A stretch of DNA of 8,772 nucleotides from an uncultured Desulfobacterales bacterium (GCA_945787595.1 CALZJV010000336.1:1-8772), one strand, 5' to 3'; positions 1 through 7,744 are shown, counted from the first letter of the stretch. Notes: a model not told the origin generated them from the letters alone. Program-made: numbers and translations.

Positions 1-273
1 GTGTGATTGATGAAGACCCACATTGAGTGGAACAGAACCGGCATGATACATGCTCAGGGTAATATTCCCCAAGTTGGCTTTAGGTGAAATATAATGACTG
101 ACGCCCTTAAGCCTTTCCTCGGGAATTTTATACTTTTCAGCTTTTCTTCTGGATTCTTCAAAATCCAGGCTACCACACGCCATCACATCCAAAATGTCGA
201 ATTTCTGACATGTTTTAAGATAGATATCGCTGATGACACCAGTTCCTATCAGGCCAACACGAAATTTTTTCAT
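1..273 (-). CDS. Gfo/Idh/MocA-type oxidoreductase, N-terminal part (runs off the left edge)
   Basis: The gene starts at ATG 273-271 behind an AGGGAGA ribosome site and is open for 91 codons to the window edge. Residues 4-14 (FRVGLIGTGVI) form the first beta strand and glycine-rich NAD(P)-binding loop of a Rossmann fold. The following helix and the stretch VMACGSLDFEESRRKAEKY are typical of the Gfo/Idh/MocA family of sugar and cyclitol dehydrogenases. After about residue 52 (KYKIPE) the match stops. The family normally continues with a DELL segment, a strand ending in a P..H motif, and AGKHV..EKP near residue 95; here residues 53-91 show none of this in any frame. The gene may be rearranged or deleted internally, like several neighbours. 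It lies 208 nt after the dctM stop. That gap has only a weak hairpin (CCTGCG at 356-361 with CGCAGG at 379-384) and no clear promoter. Substrate unknown. Confidence 0.68.
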   Translation of the reverse strand, partial: MKKFRVGLIGTGVISDIYLKTCQKFDILDVMACGSLDFEESRRKAEKYKIPEERLKGVSHYISPKANLGNITLSMYHAGSVPLNVGLHQSH

Positions 274-481
274 ACACAGTTCTCCCTGAAATGACTACTG
301 CAACATCGCTGCTTTCCCGTTAAGATTTTGTAAACGGTACTTTAAAGTGAATCGACCTGCGCCATCAAGGGCGGATATCGCAGGCGTCAGAGGTGTCGGG
401 CCATTTCCGATTTTTCATTCCTAAAACAGGTGATCAGAAGGCGATAAAACATATAAATAGTGGTGGTTAGCCAATCTCTTT

Positions 482-1682
482 CTAACCCAAATACCCGAAA
501 TTCCGTGGAAGCCACAATACAATATCCGGTACCAAAATGAGCACAAAAAGAGCGGCGACCAGTACAATGATAAAAGGCCAGATTTCACGGATCATCTCTC
601 CCAGTTGTATACCCGTTACCGCGTTGATAACGAATAGCAACATTCCGAAGGGCGGCGTAATCAGTCCGATCATGGTATTGATGACGGCAATCACGCCGAA
701 ATGCACCAGATCGATGCCAAGGGTGCTGCAGGCGGGAATGAACAGCGGCAAAATCACTAGGATAATCGTCGTGGCTTCCAGCAATGCACCAAGGGCGAGC
801 AGCAGCACGTTCACGCCAATAATGAAAACAAGCGGATGAACGTCGAGGTCCACAAGGGTTCCGGCAAGCCGATTGGGGATGTTCTCCGATGCGACCACGT
901 AATTCAGGATCAGGGCACCGGCAATCCAACGCATAGGCGGCGGCAACCGCGGCACCTTCGGTGGGTGTGGTTACACCGCCATAGATACCCCAGAGCAGGA
1001 TAACCGGCATCATGAGCGCCGGAAAAGCGTTCAATGTCATTCCCGGCATTTTTTTTAACGGTATCGGATCATCCTTTGGCATGTTGCGGCGAGTCGCGAT
1101 CACAGCATTGAGCGCCATCAGAACAGCACCTATGAAAAGGCCGGGCAGGATGCCACCCAGAAACAGGTAGCCGATGGATTGATCGGAAATGAGCGAATAC
1201 ATCACCATGGGGATCGAGGGGGGGATAATCGGTCCGATGGTCGCCGAGGCGGCCGTAATGGCGGCGGCATAGCCCGCAGGGTAGCGCCCGCCCTTGGTCA
1301 TCATATTAATGATGATCTTGCCGATTCCGGCAGCGTCAGCGATTGCCGAACCGGACATGCCGGAAAAAATCAATGAAGCGACCACATTCACATGCCCCAG
1401 TCCACCGCGGAAGCGGCCCACACAGGCGACGCACCACGCCAGCAGCCTATCGGAGATTGTACCGGCGTTCATGATGTTTGCGGCCGCTATAAACAGCGGT
1501 ACGGCAAGCAGGACAAAGCTGTCATATAAACCCCAGAGGGCTTGTTCTGCGGCCAAAGCGATGTCCTGTCCCCCAACTGCCAGATACACTAATCCCGCCA
1601 GAATGGTCGAATGACCGATCGGCGTGCCGATTCCTGCAAAAAACAGCAGTGTGGCCAGGCACAGGGCGAATTCAAGGCTCAT
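482..1682 (-). pseudogene. dctM: TRAP transporter large membrane subunit DctM, broken by an internal deletion and frameshift
   Basis: DctM is the 12-13 helix inner-membrane subunit that moves substrate in TRAP transporters, driven by a sodium or proton gradient. The N-terminal frame starts at ATG 1682 behind AAGGAGAT and shows the signatures FSGMSGSAIADAAGIG (residues 106-121) and GPIIPPSIPMVMY (150-162), then TPTEGAAVAAAYAL ending at codon 252 (929-927). Beyond this the frame turns into non-membrane sequence rich in Arg, Cys and Pro. The family sequence resumes one frame over at Trp 928-926 (WIAGALILNYVV..ENIP) and continues with GLITPPFG to a stop at 484-482. The spliced total is about 400 residues, against roughly 425-430 expected. 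The segment usually found between YAL and the helix starting near W is missing. The lesion therefore looks like a deletion of perhaps 25-40 codons with a frame change at about 926-936, rather than a single-base slip. The two pieces are unlikely to form a working transporter unless this is an assembly error. Confidence 0.85.
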
Positions 1683-2184
1683 GATCCATCTCCTTCTGGT
1701 TTACCTTCCGAAATGTCCTCAGGATCACCATGCCGCACGATCCTGACGAACCGCCAGGCATAAGCCACAACAGCGGTGATGATAAAGATCGCGTAGATGC
1801 TGAAAACCGTGCGCATCGGAATTTTTAGAATGGCACTTTTTTTGATTTTCAGAAAGTCAATCCAGTCCCATGTGGGGTAAAACGACGCTGCCAGACCGAT
1901 CACGATGGCGGCCGACCCGAGCAAAGCAAGAATCCGCCGCGTGCCCGGCCTAACGGCACGGTAGAGAACGTCGAACGTGACGTGCTCGTCATGTCCGACA
2001 ACAAAGGCGCATCCCCAAAAAACGAGCCACACCCAGAGCGTCAGGCAAAGCCAAAGGGTTCGTTCATTACATACCGCGAAAAGATCTGCAGAACGAAGGT
2101 GAGGAATATGGCGGCAAGCATCGCTGCCACCACGCCCTCGGCTCCTTTAAGGAGCCATTTTTTCAGAATTTTTATCCCTTGCAC
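1679..2184 (-). pseudogene. dctQ: TRAP transporter small membrane subunit DctQ, frameshifted
   Basis: DctQ is the four-helix partner of DctM. The best start is GTG 2184-2182, preceded by GGAGGGG at 2192-2198; an upstream in-frame TTG has no such site. The first frame reads helix 1 (GVVAAMLAAIFLTFVLQIF), then SRYVMNEPFGF, and hits TGA at 2043-2041. The family sequence resumes in another frame with LCLTLWVWLVFWGCAFVV and continues through FDVLYRAVRPG and two more helices to a stop at 1681-1679. Homologues usually have about three or four residues (such as TLE) between NEPFG and LCL; they are absent here, so a deletion of roughly 10-11 nt at about 2044-2052 explains the break. The stop overlaps the dctM ATG as ATGA, which implies translational coupling. 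Without suppression the product would be a 47-residue fragment. Confidence 0.85.
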
Positions 2185-2191
2185 CTGTTGA

Positions 2192-2198
2192 CCCCTCC
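2192..2198 (-). promoter_or_regulatory. Ribosome binding site that fixes the dctQ GTG start
   Basis: The minus strand reads GGAGGGG seven bases before GTG 2184. This makes the GTG the credible start, although the frame stays open further upstream. Confidence 0.75.
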
Positions 2199-2313
2199 AA
2201 TCAGTTTTATGGAACGCGACTGTGGCGCTCCTATTCAAAAAGTCTATCCGCCTATTTTTTTGCGGACTAAAATTCTTCCTATTCCTAACTTGAATTCATC
2301 CCGCGCTGAAAGA

Positions 2314-2325
2314 CTCGCCGGCGAG
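2314..2325. repeat. Perfect GC-rich palindrome in the dctP-dctQ gap
   Basis: The 12-bp sequence CTCGCCGGCGAG is its own reverse complement and lies 8 nt downstream (in the transcription direction) of the 13-bp stem. Nearby CGGCGACTCG and GACTCGCCG can form alternative pairings with the larger stem, so the two elements may be mutually exclusive structures. Confidence 0.5.
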
Positions 2326-2333
2326 GAGTTCGG

Positions 2334-2373
2334 CGACTCGACTGAGAACTGCAAGTGAGCCTCAATCGAGTCG
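2334..2373 (-). promoter_or_regulatory. Long stem-loop after dctP, between dctP and dctQ
   Basis: On the minus strand, arm CGACTCGATTGAG (2373-2361) pairs with CTCAGTCGAGTCG (2346-2334): 13 pairs including one G-U, with a 14-nt loop. It begins 17 nt past the dctP stop. No T-run follows, so a simple Rho-independent terminator is unlikely. In binding-protein operons such structures commonly protect the upstream mRNA or attenuate read-through, giving more binding protein than membrane subunits; that role here is inferred. Confidence 0.6.
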
Positions 2374-2390
2374 TAGAGGAGTATTCAAAT

Positions 2391-3386
2391 TTAAAGTGAG
2401 TTGATCTTTTCCAGCAGACCTTCAGGCCAGGATTTGGCAAACTCCGACTTCAAATACATTTCTTGAGCGCGCTTCCGGAACGCATCCAAGTCGGGCTTGT
2501 AAACCTTCAGTCCCTTTTCTTTAAGGAAAGAAATCAGCTCTTCTTCCAGTGCAAGTTGTTTCAGACGTCCGAATTCTGCAGCCTCGTCTGCAGCCGCCTG
2601 TACTGTGGCCTGCTGCTCGGGGGTCATCTTGTCCCAGACTTTCTTGGAGATTGCGATGTAGTTCAAGTCAACCAGATGTGAGGTCAGGATGATTTGTTTT
2701 GTAACTTCGTAGAACTTCTTGTCAACCACGGTCGGCAGCGGGTTGTCCTGACCATCGATCGCACCAGTTTGCAAGCCGGTGTAAACCTCGGCAAAGGCCA
2801 TCGGAGTCGGGCTTGCACCCAGTGTTTTGCCCAGGAACTGCCAGGCGTCGGTGCCGGGCATACGCAGGTTCACACCCTTCAAATCCGCAGGTGTCATGAC
2901 CTTCTGATCGGTGCGCAGGTTGACATGGCGCGCACCGAAATACATGACAGACAGCAACTTCATATTTAATTCGTCTTCGACCTTTTTCTTGAAAGGATCC
3001 ATCAGCGGATCTTTGAAAACGGCAACCTGGTGTTCTGCGTCACGGTGAACATACCCGGTGGCGAAGATTGAAAACTCCGGGAAGAAAACGGCCAGTTCCT
3101 GCGCCGAGGCAAGCGCCATTTCCAGATTGCCGCGCGCAATCGCCTCCAGCTCGGTGCCCTGTTTGAATAGTGATGAGTTCCAATGCGGTTCATAATCAGC
3201 GAATTCTGAAACGGCAGGTCCAAATTTTTCGTCCAGTGCAATGGCGCGCGTGCCGGTTGGTGAACCGGAACCGGCCATGCGCAGCTTAATTTTTTTGTCT
3301 GCAAGACTCTGGCCTGCCAAGCCAAAGACCAGCGCTGCTGAAAGCAGTATCGATATTACAGTTCGACGTGAAAGTAAGTTTCCCAT
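2391..3386 (-). CDS. dctP: TRAP transporter periplasmic substrate-binding protein DctP
   Basis: This protein captures the substrate in the periplasm and delivers it to DctQM. The chosen start is ATG 3386-3384, with a strong AAGGAGGAT site at 3392-3400, giving 331 residues, normal for the family. Residues 1-29 form a Sec signal peptide: NLLSRR, a hydrophobic core ISILLSAALVFGLAG, and likely cleavage after SLA. The mature part shows LRMPG at 174-178, whose Arg175 corresponds to the carboxylate-binding arginine of the family, and VYTGLQTGAIDGQDNP at 201-216, the usual dimer/ligand signature. This points to an organic-acid ligand that is otherwise unknown. The reading frame is also open upstream to ATG 3473, but those 29 codons are a dehydrogenase remnant and would bury the signal peptide. 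The gene is intact although both membrane subunits downstream are broken. Confidence 0.93.
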   Translation of the reverse strand: MGNLLSRRTVISILLSAALVFGLAGQSLADKKIKLRMAGSGSPTGTRAIALDEKFGPAVSEFADYEPHWNSSLFKQGTELEAIARGNLEMALASAQELAVFFPEFSIFATGYVHRDAEHQVAVFKDPLMDPFKKKVEDELNMKLLSVMYFGARHVNLRTDQKVMTPADLKGVNLRMPGTDAWQFLGKTLGASPTPMAFAEVYTGLQTGAIDGQDNPLPTVVDKKFYEVTKQIILTSHLVDLNYIAISKKVWDKMTPEQQATVQAAADEAAEFGRLKQLALEEELISFLKEKGLKVYKPDLDAFRKRAQEMYLKSEFAKSWPEGLLEKINSL

Positions 3387-3391
3387 TGTGT

Positions 3392-3400
3392 ATCCTCCTT
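3392..3400 (-). promoter_or_regulatory. Ribosome binding site that fixes the dctP start
   Basis: The minus strand reads AAGGAGGAT, five bases before ATG 3386. It selects the start that yields a proper signal peptide over the longer in-frame start at 3473, which lacks a comparable site. Confidence 0.85.
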
Positions 3401-3413
3401 TTGTTAAAGTTAA

Positions 3414-3473
3414 TAGATGGCGATGACCGATAAGGCCTACGCCGATCACAGCGATTTTTACTGGCGAATCCAT
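3414..3473 (-). pseudogene. Remnant of a Rossmann-fold oxidoreductase N-terminus, fused in frame to the dctP leader
   Basis: An ATG 15 nt after the HMGL-like stop opens a frame whose first 20 residues contain KIAVIGVGLIGHRH. This is the nucleotide-binding start (GxGxxG) of a Gfo/Idh/MocA-like dehydrogenase. After residue 20 the frame runs straight into the dctP ribosome site (TKGGYT is simply AAGGAGG read as codons) and on into dctP. The simplest explanation is that a dehydrogenase gene once stood between the lyase and dctP and that all but its first ~20 codons were deleted. The fragment is short, so coincidence is possible, but such a clean family start beside other broken genes argues against it. 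Its ribosome site is weak. Confidence 0.6.
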
Positions 3474-3488
3474 GGTGTCATCTACTTA

Positions 3489-4418
3489 TTACCCTTTTCC
3501 ATTTGTAAACCGTTGGTGCTCCAGGACACGTTTCATGCGCCCCGGAAGGGCGCGGTCCAGGGTGTTTTCCAGAAATGCAACCGCCTCACAGAGCATCCTC
3601 AAGTCGATACCGGTTGAAATGCCCATGGTTTCGAACATGTTCACGGCATCTTCGGTGGGAACATTGCCCGCCGCGCCTTTTACAAACGGGCATCCCCCCA
3701 GACCTCCGGTACAGACATCAAAAGTGCGCACACCGGCTTCATAACCGCTGAACAGGTTGGCCAGTCCCAAACCACGCGTATCGTGCAGGTGAAGCGAAAT
3801 GAGAACATCGGGATATTCTTTTTTGAATACCTTTACCATGTGCCGGATCGACCAGGGATCGGCCATACCGGTGGTATCGGCCAGGTTGATTTCTCTGGCA
3901 CCGGACTGAATCATTTTTTCAGCCGCGTTGAGTACCGCGGTTTCGGCAATCTGCCCCTCATACACGCAGCCAAAAACGCACTGCAGTCCGGCGCGGACGT
4001 CCAGACCGGCGGACAGGGCTTCTCCAATAAGCTGTGTCATGGATGCAAGGGCTTCGGCTGCCGATCGACGGGCGTTTTTGCGGCTGTGGGTGTCGCTTAC
4101 CGAAACCGACATGCTCACGTGCGGTACACCGCTTTTCAGTGCCCGCTCCAATCCTTTGTCATTCAATATCAGCGCCGACACAACGGTGTCTTCCTGTTTG
4201 CCGATGGTTCGAATCAGTTCATCAGTATCGGCCATCTGGGGTACAACCTTCGGATGGACGAACGAGCCCACCTGAATTCGCTTTATTCCGGCACTTTTTA
4301 ACATCCGGTAAATTTCAAGCTTTTCCTCGAGGGAAAAAATACGTGACTCCATTTGAAGTCCGTCACGAAGTGCTTCGTCCTCAAAAACAATCACTTCTCT
4401 GGTTGGATCTAAACTCAT
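3489..4418 (-). CDS. HMG-CoA lyase-like carbon-carbon lyase (DRE-TIM metallolyase family)
   Basis: The 309-residue length matches bacterial HMG-CoA lyases, which use a divalent metal to split 3-hydroxy-3-methylglutaryl-CoA and related acids. The chosen start is ATG 4418-4416; the frame is open to a TTG at 4478 but that extension does not look conserved. Active-site landmarks are all present: RDGLQ at 18-22 (catalytic Arg18, metal-binding Asp19), HLHD at 210-213 (metal-binding His210 and His212), and GGLGGCPFVKGAAGN at 238-252, holding the signature Cys243 and Asn252. The motif GLGGCP separates it from isopropylmalate and citramalate synthases. The true substrate could be another 3-hydroxyacyl-CoA or a hydroxy acid, since HMGL-like proteins occur in many catabolic operons. 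It follows the ThDP enzyme by 105 AT-rich nucleotides. Confidence 0.9.
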   Translation of the reverse strand: MSLDPTREVIVFEDEALRDGLQMESRIFSLEEKLEIYRMLKSAGIKRIQVGSFVHPKVVPQMADTDELIRTIGKQEDTVVSALILNDKGLERALKSGVPHVSMSVSVSDTHSRKNARRSAAEALASMTQLIGEALSAGLDVRAGLQCVFGCVYEGQIAETAVLNAAEKMIQSGAREINLADTTGMADPWSIRHMVKVFKKEYPDVLISLHLHDTRGLGLANLFSGYEAGVRTFDVCTGGLGGCPFVKGAAGNVPTEDAVNMFETMGISTGIDLRMLCEAVAFLENTLDRALPGRMKRVLEHQRFTNGKG

Positions 4419-4507
4419 CGTATTTCCGGTGGTCGAATCTTTTCCAATAATTGAATCGTAGGTAAATTGGAATATCAAACTCTAATATCATTTAAATATA
4501 CGGTGAG

Positions 4508-4522
4508 CTGTTATATTAACAG
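4508..4522. repeat. Perfect short inverted repeat just after the ThDP-enzyme stop
   Basis: CTGTTA, a 3-nt centre TAT, and TAACAG form a perfect inverted repeat starting one base past the TGA at 4526-4524. It is AT-rich with no following T-tract, so it is a weak terminator candidate; it could be an RNA processing hairpin or an operator. Evidence is structural only. Confidence 0.4.
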
Positions 4523-4523
4523 T

Positions 4524-6284
4524 TCAGTCCGTACTCATATGGGATACCTTTTTCCCCGGTGAGTAGATATCCAGAATGTTCCAGTGGCCGGTGGTGGGCA
4601 CCGGGTTGTTGATCATCGGCACGTCCAACACCACCGGTTTGTCCATGGCAATGGCCTCCATCAGGGCCGGCTTGAATTCGGCTGCCGTCTCGATACGGAT
4701 GCCTTCAACACCGTAGGCCCTGGCAACGGTAGCGTAGTCAGGCGAGGTCGACTGACCGTCCTTTTCGAAAACCGTTCCGTGGGTCGTATCGTAGTGAGCC
4801 TTTTCCAGACCGGCAATCGTGCCGAAGGCGTTGTTGTTCATGATCAGCCATATAACGGCGATGTCGTCATGGCGGGCCGTGGCAAGCTGGGCCGGGTTCT
4901 GGCCGAATCCGCCATCTCCGATCAGGGCGATCACCACCTTGTCCGGTCTGGCTATTTTTGCGCCAATGGCTGCCGGCCCGCCAAACCCCATGGTGGCATA
5001 CCCCCCGGGTATGAGGATGCTTCCCGGTTCAAATACAGGGAATTGCTGCCCGACCCCGTTTTTGTTCCAGCCCACGTCGGTGGTGATGATGGCATCGCGC
5101 GGCAGAACTTCACGCACTTCAGCCAGAATGCGCTCGGGCATCATGGGAAATGCATCGCTTCGCTCCATTTCCGTATTGCTCTGCTTGAATGCTTCCCGGT
5201 TATCGGCCATTTCCTGCTTCAGGGCATCGCGCTGGATACCTTGCGGAACGATTTTCTGTGCCGCCTGCAGCAGCACCTCGAGTGCCTGTTTCAGATCCGC
5301 GACAACACCGATCTCGACCGGATAGTTACGTCCGATTTCAGCGGGTTCGATGTCGATCTGAATGAGTTTGGTCTTCGGGATATCAAAGGTGTACTCTGGA
5401 TACCAGGAACTGCTGTCCGCTTCTTTGAACCGGGTCCCGAGCGCCAAAATTACATCCGCATTTCGACAGGAATCATTGATGTACTGCGTCCCCCAGAAAC
5501 CGGTCATGCCGAGGATAAAGGGATGATCATCGGGCAGGGCACCCTTGCCCATAAGACTGTGGGCGACCGGGAGGTTGAGATGATCGACCAGCTTTCTGAG
5601 TGCATCGGCGGCATCGGCAAGCACCACGCCGCCCCCGGCATAAATCAACGGCTTTTGGGCGGCAACCAGATGATTGACGATCTCTTCAGCGGTGGCTTCA
5701 TCCATCGAAGGCTTTCTGAGCACCTTGGCATTGTGCTGCTGGCGATCGAACAGATCGACATCCACTTCTTTGGAGAAGATATCCATGGGTACGTCAACCA
5801 GCACCGGCCCGGGCTGGCCGCTTTCCGCCAGCTGAAAGGCCTTTTCAATAATCTCCGGGAATAGTTCCGGACGCTCGACCCGCCAGGCCCGCTTAACAAA
5901 CGGCCGGTAGATTTCGTACTGCGCCCCGTCGGCATGCAGGTTCACCTCCTGATGGGGATGCTTTCCGTAGTAGTGGCTGGGCACATCGCCGGCGATCACG
6001 ACCATGGGGATACAGTCCAGAGCCGCATTGGCGACGCCAGTGGACGCATTGGTCAGCCCCGGTCCCAGGTGGCTTAGCACGACCGCGGCCTTGCCGGTAA
6101 CCCGCGCGTATCCATCGGCCGCATGGGCGGCGATCTGCTCGTGGCGGACGTTGACAAACTCAATCGAGCTCTTTTCCATGGCGGACAGCACGGCAATATT
6201 GGTGTGCCCGCAGAGCCCGAAAACATGCTTGATCCCCCGGTTCTCCAGATATTTTATCAGTTGATGGGAAACAAGATCTTTCAT
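4524..6284 (-). CDS. Thiamine-diphosphate-dependent enzyme, acetolactate synthase superfamily, substrate unknown
   Basis: The 586-residue protein has the three-domain layout of the acetolactate synthase / benzoylformate decarboxylase superfamily. The N-terminal PYR domain has HVFGLCGH (20-27) and RHEQIAAHAADGYAR (47-61), with catalytic Glu49 that activates the cofactor, then GPGLTNASTGVANA. A central domain covers about 190-345. The C-terminal PP domain has GDGGF at 456-460 and NNN at 483-485, which bind Mg-ThDP. The family decarboxylates 2-oxo acids, joins carbonyl compounds, or cleaves 2-hydroxyacyl-CoA. No small regulatory subunit follows, so a housekeeping branched-chain acetolactate synthase is unlikely. 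Placement between an acylating aldehyde dehydrogenase and an HMGL-like lyase suggests it makes or uses an aldehyde. Start ATG 6284 follows GGAGGA (6294-6289), 56 nt after the previous gene. Intact. Confidence 0.92.
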   Translation of the reverse strand: MKDLVSHQLIKYLENRGIKHVFGLCGHTNIAVLSAMEKSSIEFVNVRHEQIAAHAADGYARVTGKAAVVLSHLGPGLTNASTGVANAALDCIPMVVIAGDVPSHYYGKHPHQEVNLHADGAQYEIYRPFVKRAWRVERPELFPEIIEKAFQLAESGQPGPVLVDVPMDIFSKEVDVDLFDRQQHNAKVLRKPSMDEATAEEIVNHLVAAQKPLIYAGGGVVLADAADALRKLVDHLNLPVAHSLMGKGALPDDHPFILGMTGFWGTQYINDSCRNADVILALGTRFKEADSSSWYPEYTFDIPKTKLIQIDIEPAEIGRNYPVEIGVVADLKQALEVLLQAAQKIVPQGIQRDALKQEMADNREAFKQSNTEMERSDAFPMMPERILAEVREVLPRDAIITTDVGWNKNGVGQQFPVFEPGSILIPGGYATMGFGGPAAIGAKIARPDKVVIALIGDGGFGQNPAQLATARHDDIAVIWLIMNNNAFGTIAGLEKAHYDTTHGTVFEKDGQSTSPDYATVARAYGVEGIRIETAAEFKPALMEAIAMDKPVVLDVPMINNPVPTTGHWNILDIYSPGKKVSHMSTD

Positions 6285-6340
6285 AAGATCCTCCGGTAGG
6301 TTTGAAACTGGAAATTTAAACTCCGAATTTTAGTTCACTT

Positions 6341-7744
6341 TTACAATGTTTCCGTGTTGTAGAACTCGCCGAACAGCTCCTCGTCGTCGGGCTTGTCCTC
6401 GGGGATTGTCCGGGCGACCCAGGTGTAGTTCAGGTAATGCTTCAGGGAAATATTTTCGCCGGTGATGTTGCCTGCCCACACCCCACACCCCATGCTCGAG
6501 GTCATGGGCATGCCGTTGTTGAAAGCGCCTGCATTCGCTTTGGACTGCGGCTGTCTGACCATCATCCTGCTGACCGGCGCGGTCAGCGCAAGCTGGTGAA
6601 TATGCTCGTCGTTGAACGAATAGATCCCGCAGGAATGGCCTCTGCCCTGGATCGAATAGATCCGGGTCACCATGTCAAGAGCGTTTTCGAAACCGGCGTA
6701 TTTGAAAATGGATAGGAAAGTGCCCAGCTTCTCCGTGGAAAACGGAAAATCCTTACCGATATTCTCCTCCTGAATAATTAGAAATTTCCTGTCGGCAGGG
6801 AGGGCGAAGCCTACTTTCTCCGCGATCATGCTGGCCTTACAGGCAATGGTATCGATGGTCCGATGGCCATCCTGCCACAGGACGGGTTCGAGTTTTTTCT
6901 TTTCCTCATCCGAAACCAGATAGCCCCCCTCTTTTTGCAACTGCTCGAGAAAGGCGTCGTATATGGTCGCCTCGACAATCAGGTTGCCATCGGCCGAACA
7001 GCCGGATCCGAAATCGGACATCTTGCTCAGCATGGTGTTATGGGCCGCCTCTTCAATGTCAGCAGTCTCGTCGATGACCATGGTCGAATTGCCCTGACCG
7101 GCTGCATAGGCGGGTTTGCCGGAGCTGTGAGCCTCTTTGGCCATGGCCGGGCCACCGGTGGCAATGGTTAGATCGCAGATGGCCATCAGTTCCTGGGCCA
7201 GTGGAATCGAAGGTTTTTCGGCACAGACATAGACATCCTCGGGCAACCCTATTTTCCGCAAAGCCTCCCGCATCACCCGCACTGTCTCGAAAGAGGTTTG
7301 TTTGGCCCTTGGATGGGGGGAAAATACGACGGCGTTCTTTGCCTTCAGGGCATAGATACCCATGCCGGGAGGGGTGAGGGCCGGATTGGTGGTGGGTACC
7401 AATGCGGCCATAACTCCTACCGGCTTGGCGTATTTCACCAGCCCCTTTTCAGGAATTTCTTCGACGATACCCACACTTTTCTGACGCAGGGCATCCCTGA
7501 GTATTCCCTTGATCTTGAACCGTTTGTTCGGCCGTCCTTCCCAGTCGCCCAGCCCGCTTTCCTCGACACCCATGCGGGCCAGCCGGGTGAACGTCTTTTC
7601 ATTGGAGGTGGCCCAGCCGACCGCCTGAATCGCCCGGTCAACCGCGGCCTGATCCAGGTTGGCGATCTGGCGCTGGGCCGCTTGCGCCCGTTCGAGCAGT
7701 TCTTGTGCGTACTGTTTTTCTTCCTCCGTAATGGGTCGTGGCAT
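6341..7744 (-). CDS. CoA-acylating aldehyde dehydrogenase (EutE/PduP/SauS-like)
   Basis: This 467-residue enzyme is the first gene of the operon and should interconvert an aldehyde and its acyl-CoA with NAD(P). Start ATG 7744 lies six bases after AAGGAGAA (7758-7751). Evidence for the acylating subgroup: the VPTTNPALTP stretch (116-125), a TGG motif at 196-198, the nucleophile Cys249 in GSGCSADGN, lack of the usual general-base glutamate motif of hydrolytic aldehyde dehydrogenases, and a C-terminal GCGVWAGNITGENISLKHYLN resembling the AdhE/EutE type. The overall pattern recalls sulfoacetaldehyde dehydrogenase (acylating), but the substrate cannot be fixed from sequence alone. The N-terminus is a charged helix that goes directly into the domain, so I see no microcompartment-targeting peptide. 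Likely controlled by the operator-like palindrome at 7771-7789. Confidence 0.92.
   Translation of the reverse strand: MPRPITEEEKQYAQELLERAQAAQRQIANLDQAAVDRAIQAVGWATSNEKTFTRLARMGVEESGLGDWEGRPNKRFKIKGILRDALRQKSVGIVEEIPEKGLVKYAKPVGVMAALVPTTNPALTPPGMGIYALKAKNAVVFSPHPRAKQTSFETVRVMREALRKIGLPEDVYVCAEKPSIPLAQELMAICDLTIATGGPAMAKEAHSSGKPAYAAGQGNSTMVIDETADIEEAAHNTMLSKMSDFGSGCSADGNLIVEATIYDAFLEQLQKEGGYLVSDEEKKKLEPVLWQDGHRTIDTIACKASMIAEKVGFALPADRKFLIIQEENIGKDFPFSTEKLGTFLSIFKYAGFENALDMVTRIYSIQGRGHSCGIYSFNDEHIHQLALTAPVSRMMVRQPQSKANAGAFNNGMPMTSSMGCGVWAGNITGENISLKHYLNYTWVARTIPEDKPDDEELFGEFYNTETL

Noticed and set aside
482..955. A separate small membrane protein gene
   Set aside because: Its sequence from residue 10 onward is the C-terminal half of DctM, and its first residues are dctM read out of frame.
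2391..3473. A 360-residue DctP starting at 3473
   Set aside because: The strong ribosome site and signal peptide place the start at 3386; the extra 29 residues look like a dehydrogenase stub.
4584..5864. Long open frame on the plus strand (426 codons)
   Set aside because: It lies wholly opposite the ThDP enzyme, whose motifs are complete; the plus-strand product shows no family pattern and is a shadow of the codon bias.
4524..6284. Sulfoacetaldehyde acetyltransferase (Xsc)
   Set aside because: The neighbour resembles an acylating sulfoacetaldehyde dehydrogenase, but the N-terminal motifs here (GLCGHTN, RHEQIAAHAADGYAR) differ from those I recall for Xsc, and no phosphotransacetylase is present.
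7607..7744. Microcompartment-targeting peptide on the aldehyde dehydrogenase
   Set aside because: The N-terminus is the ordinary first helix with no separate amphipathic tail and linker, and no shell protein genes are in the window.
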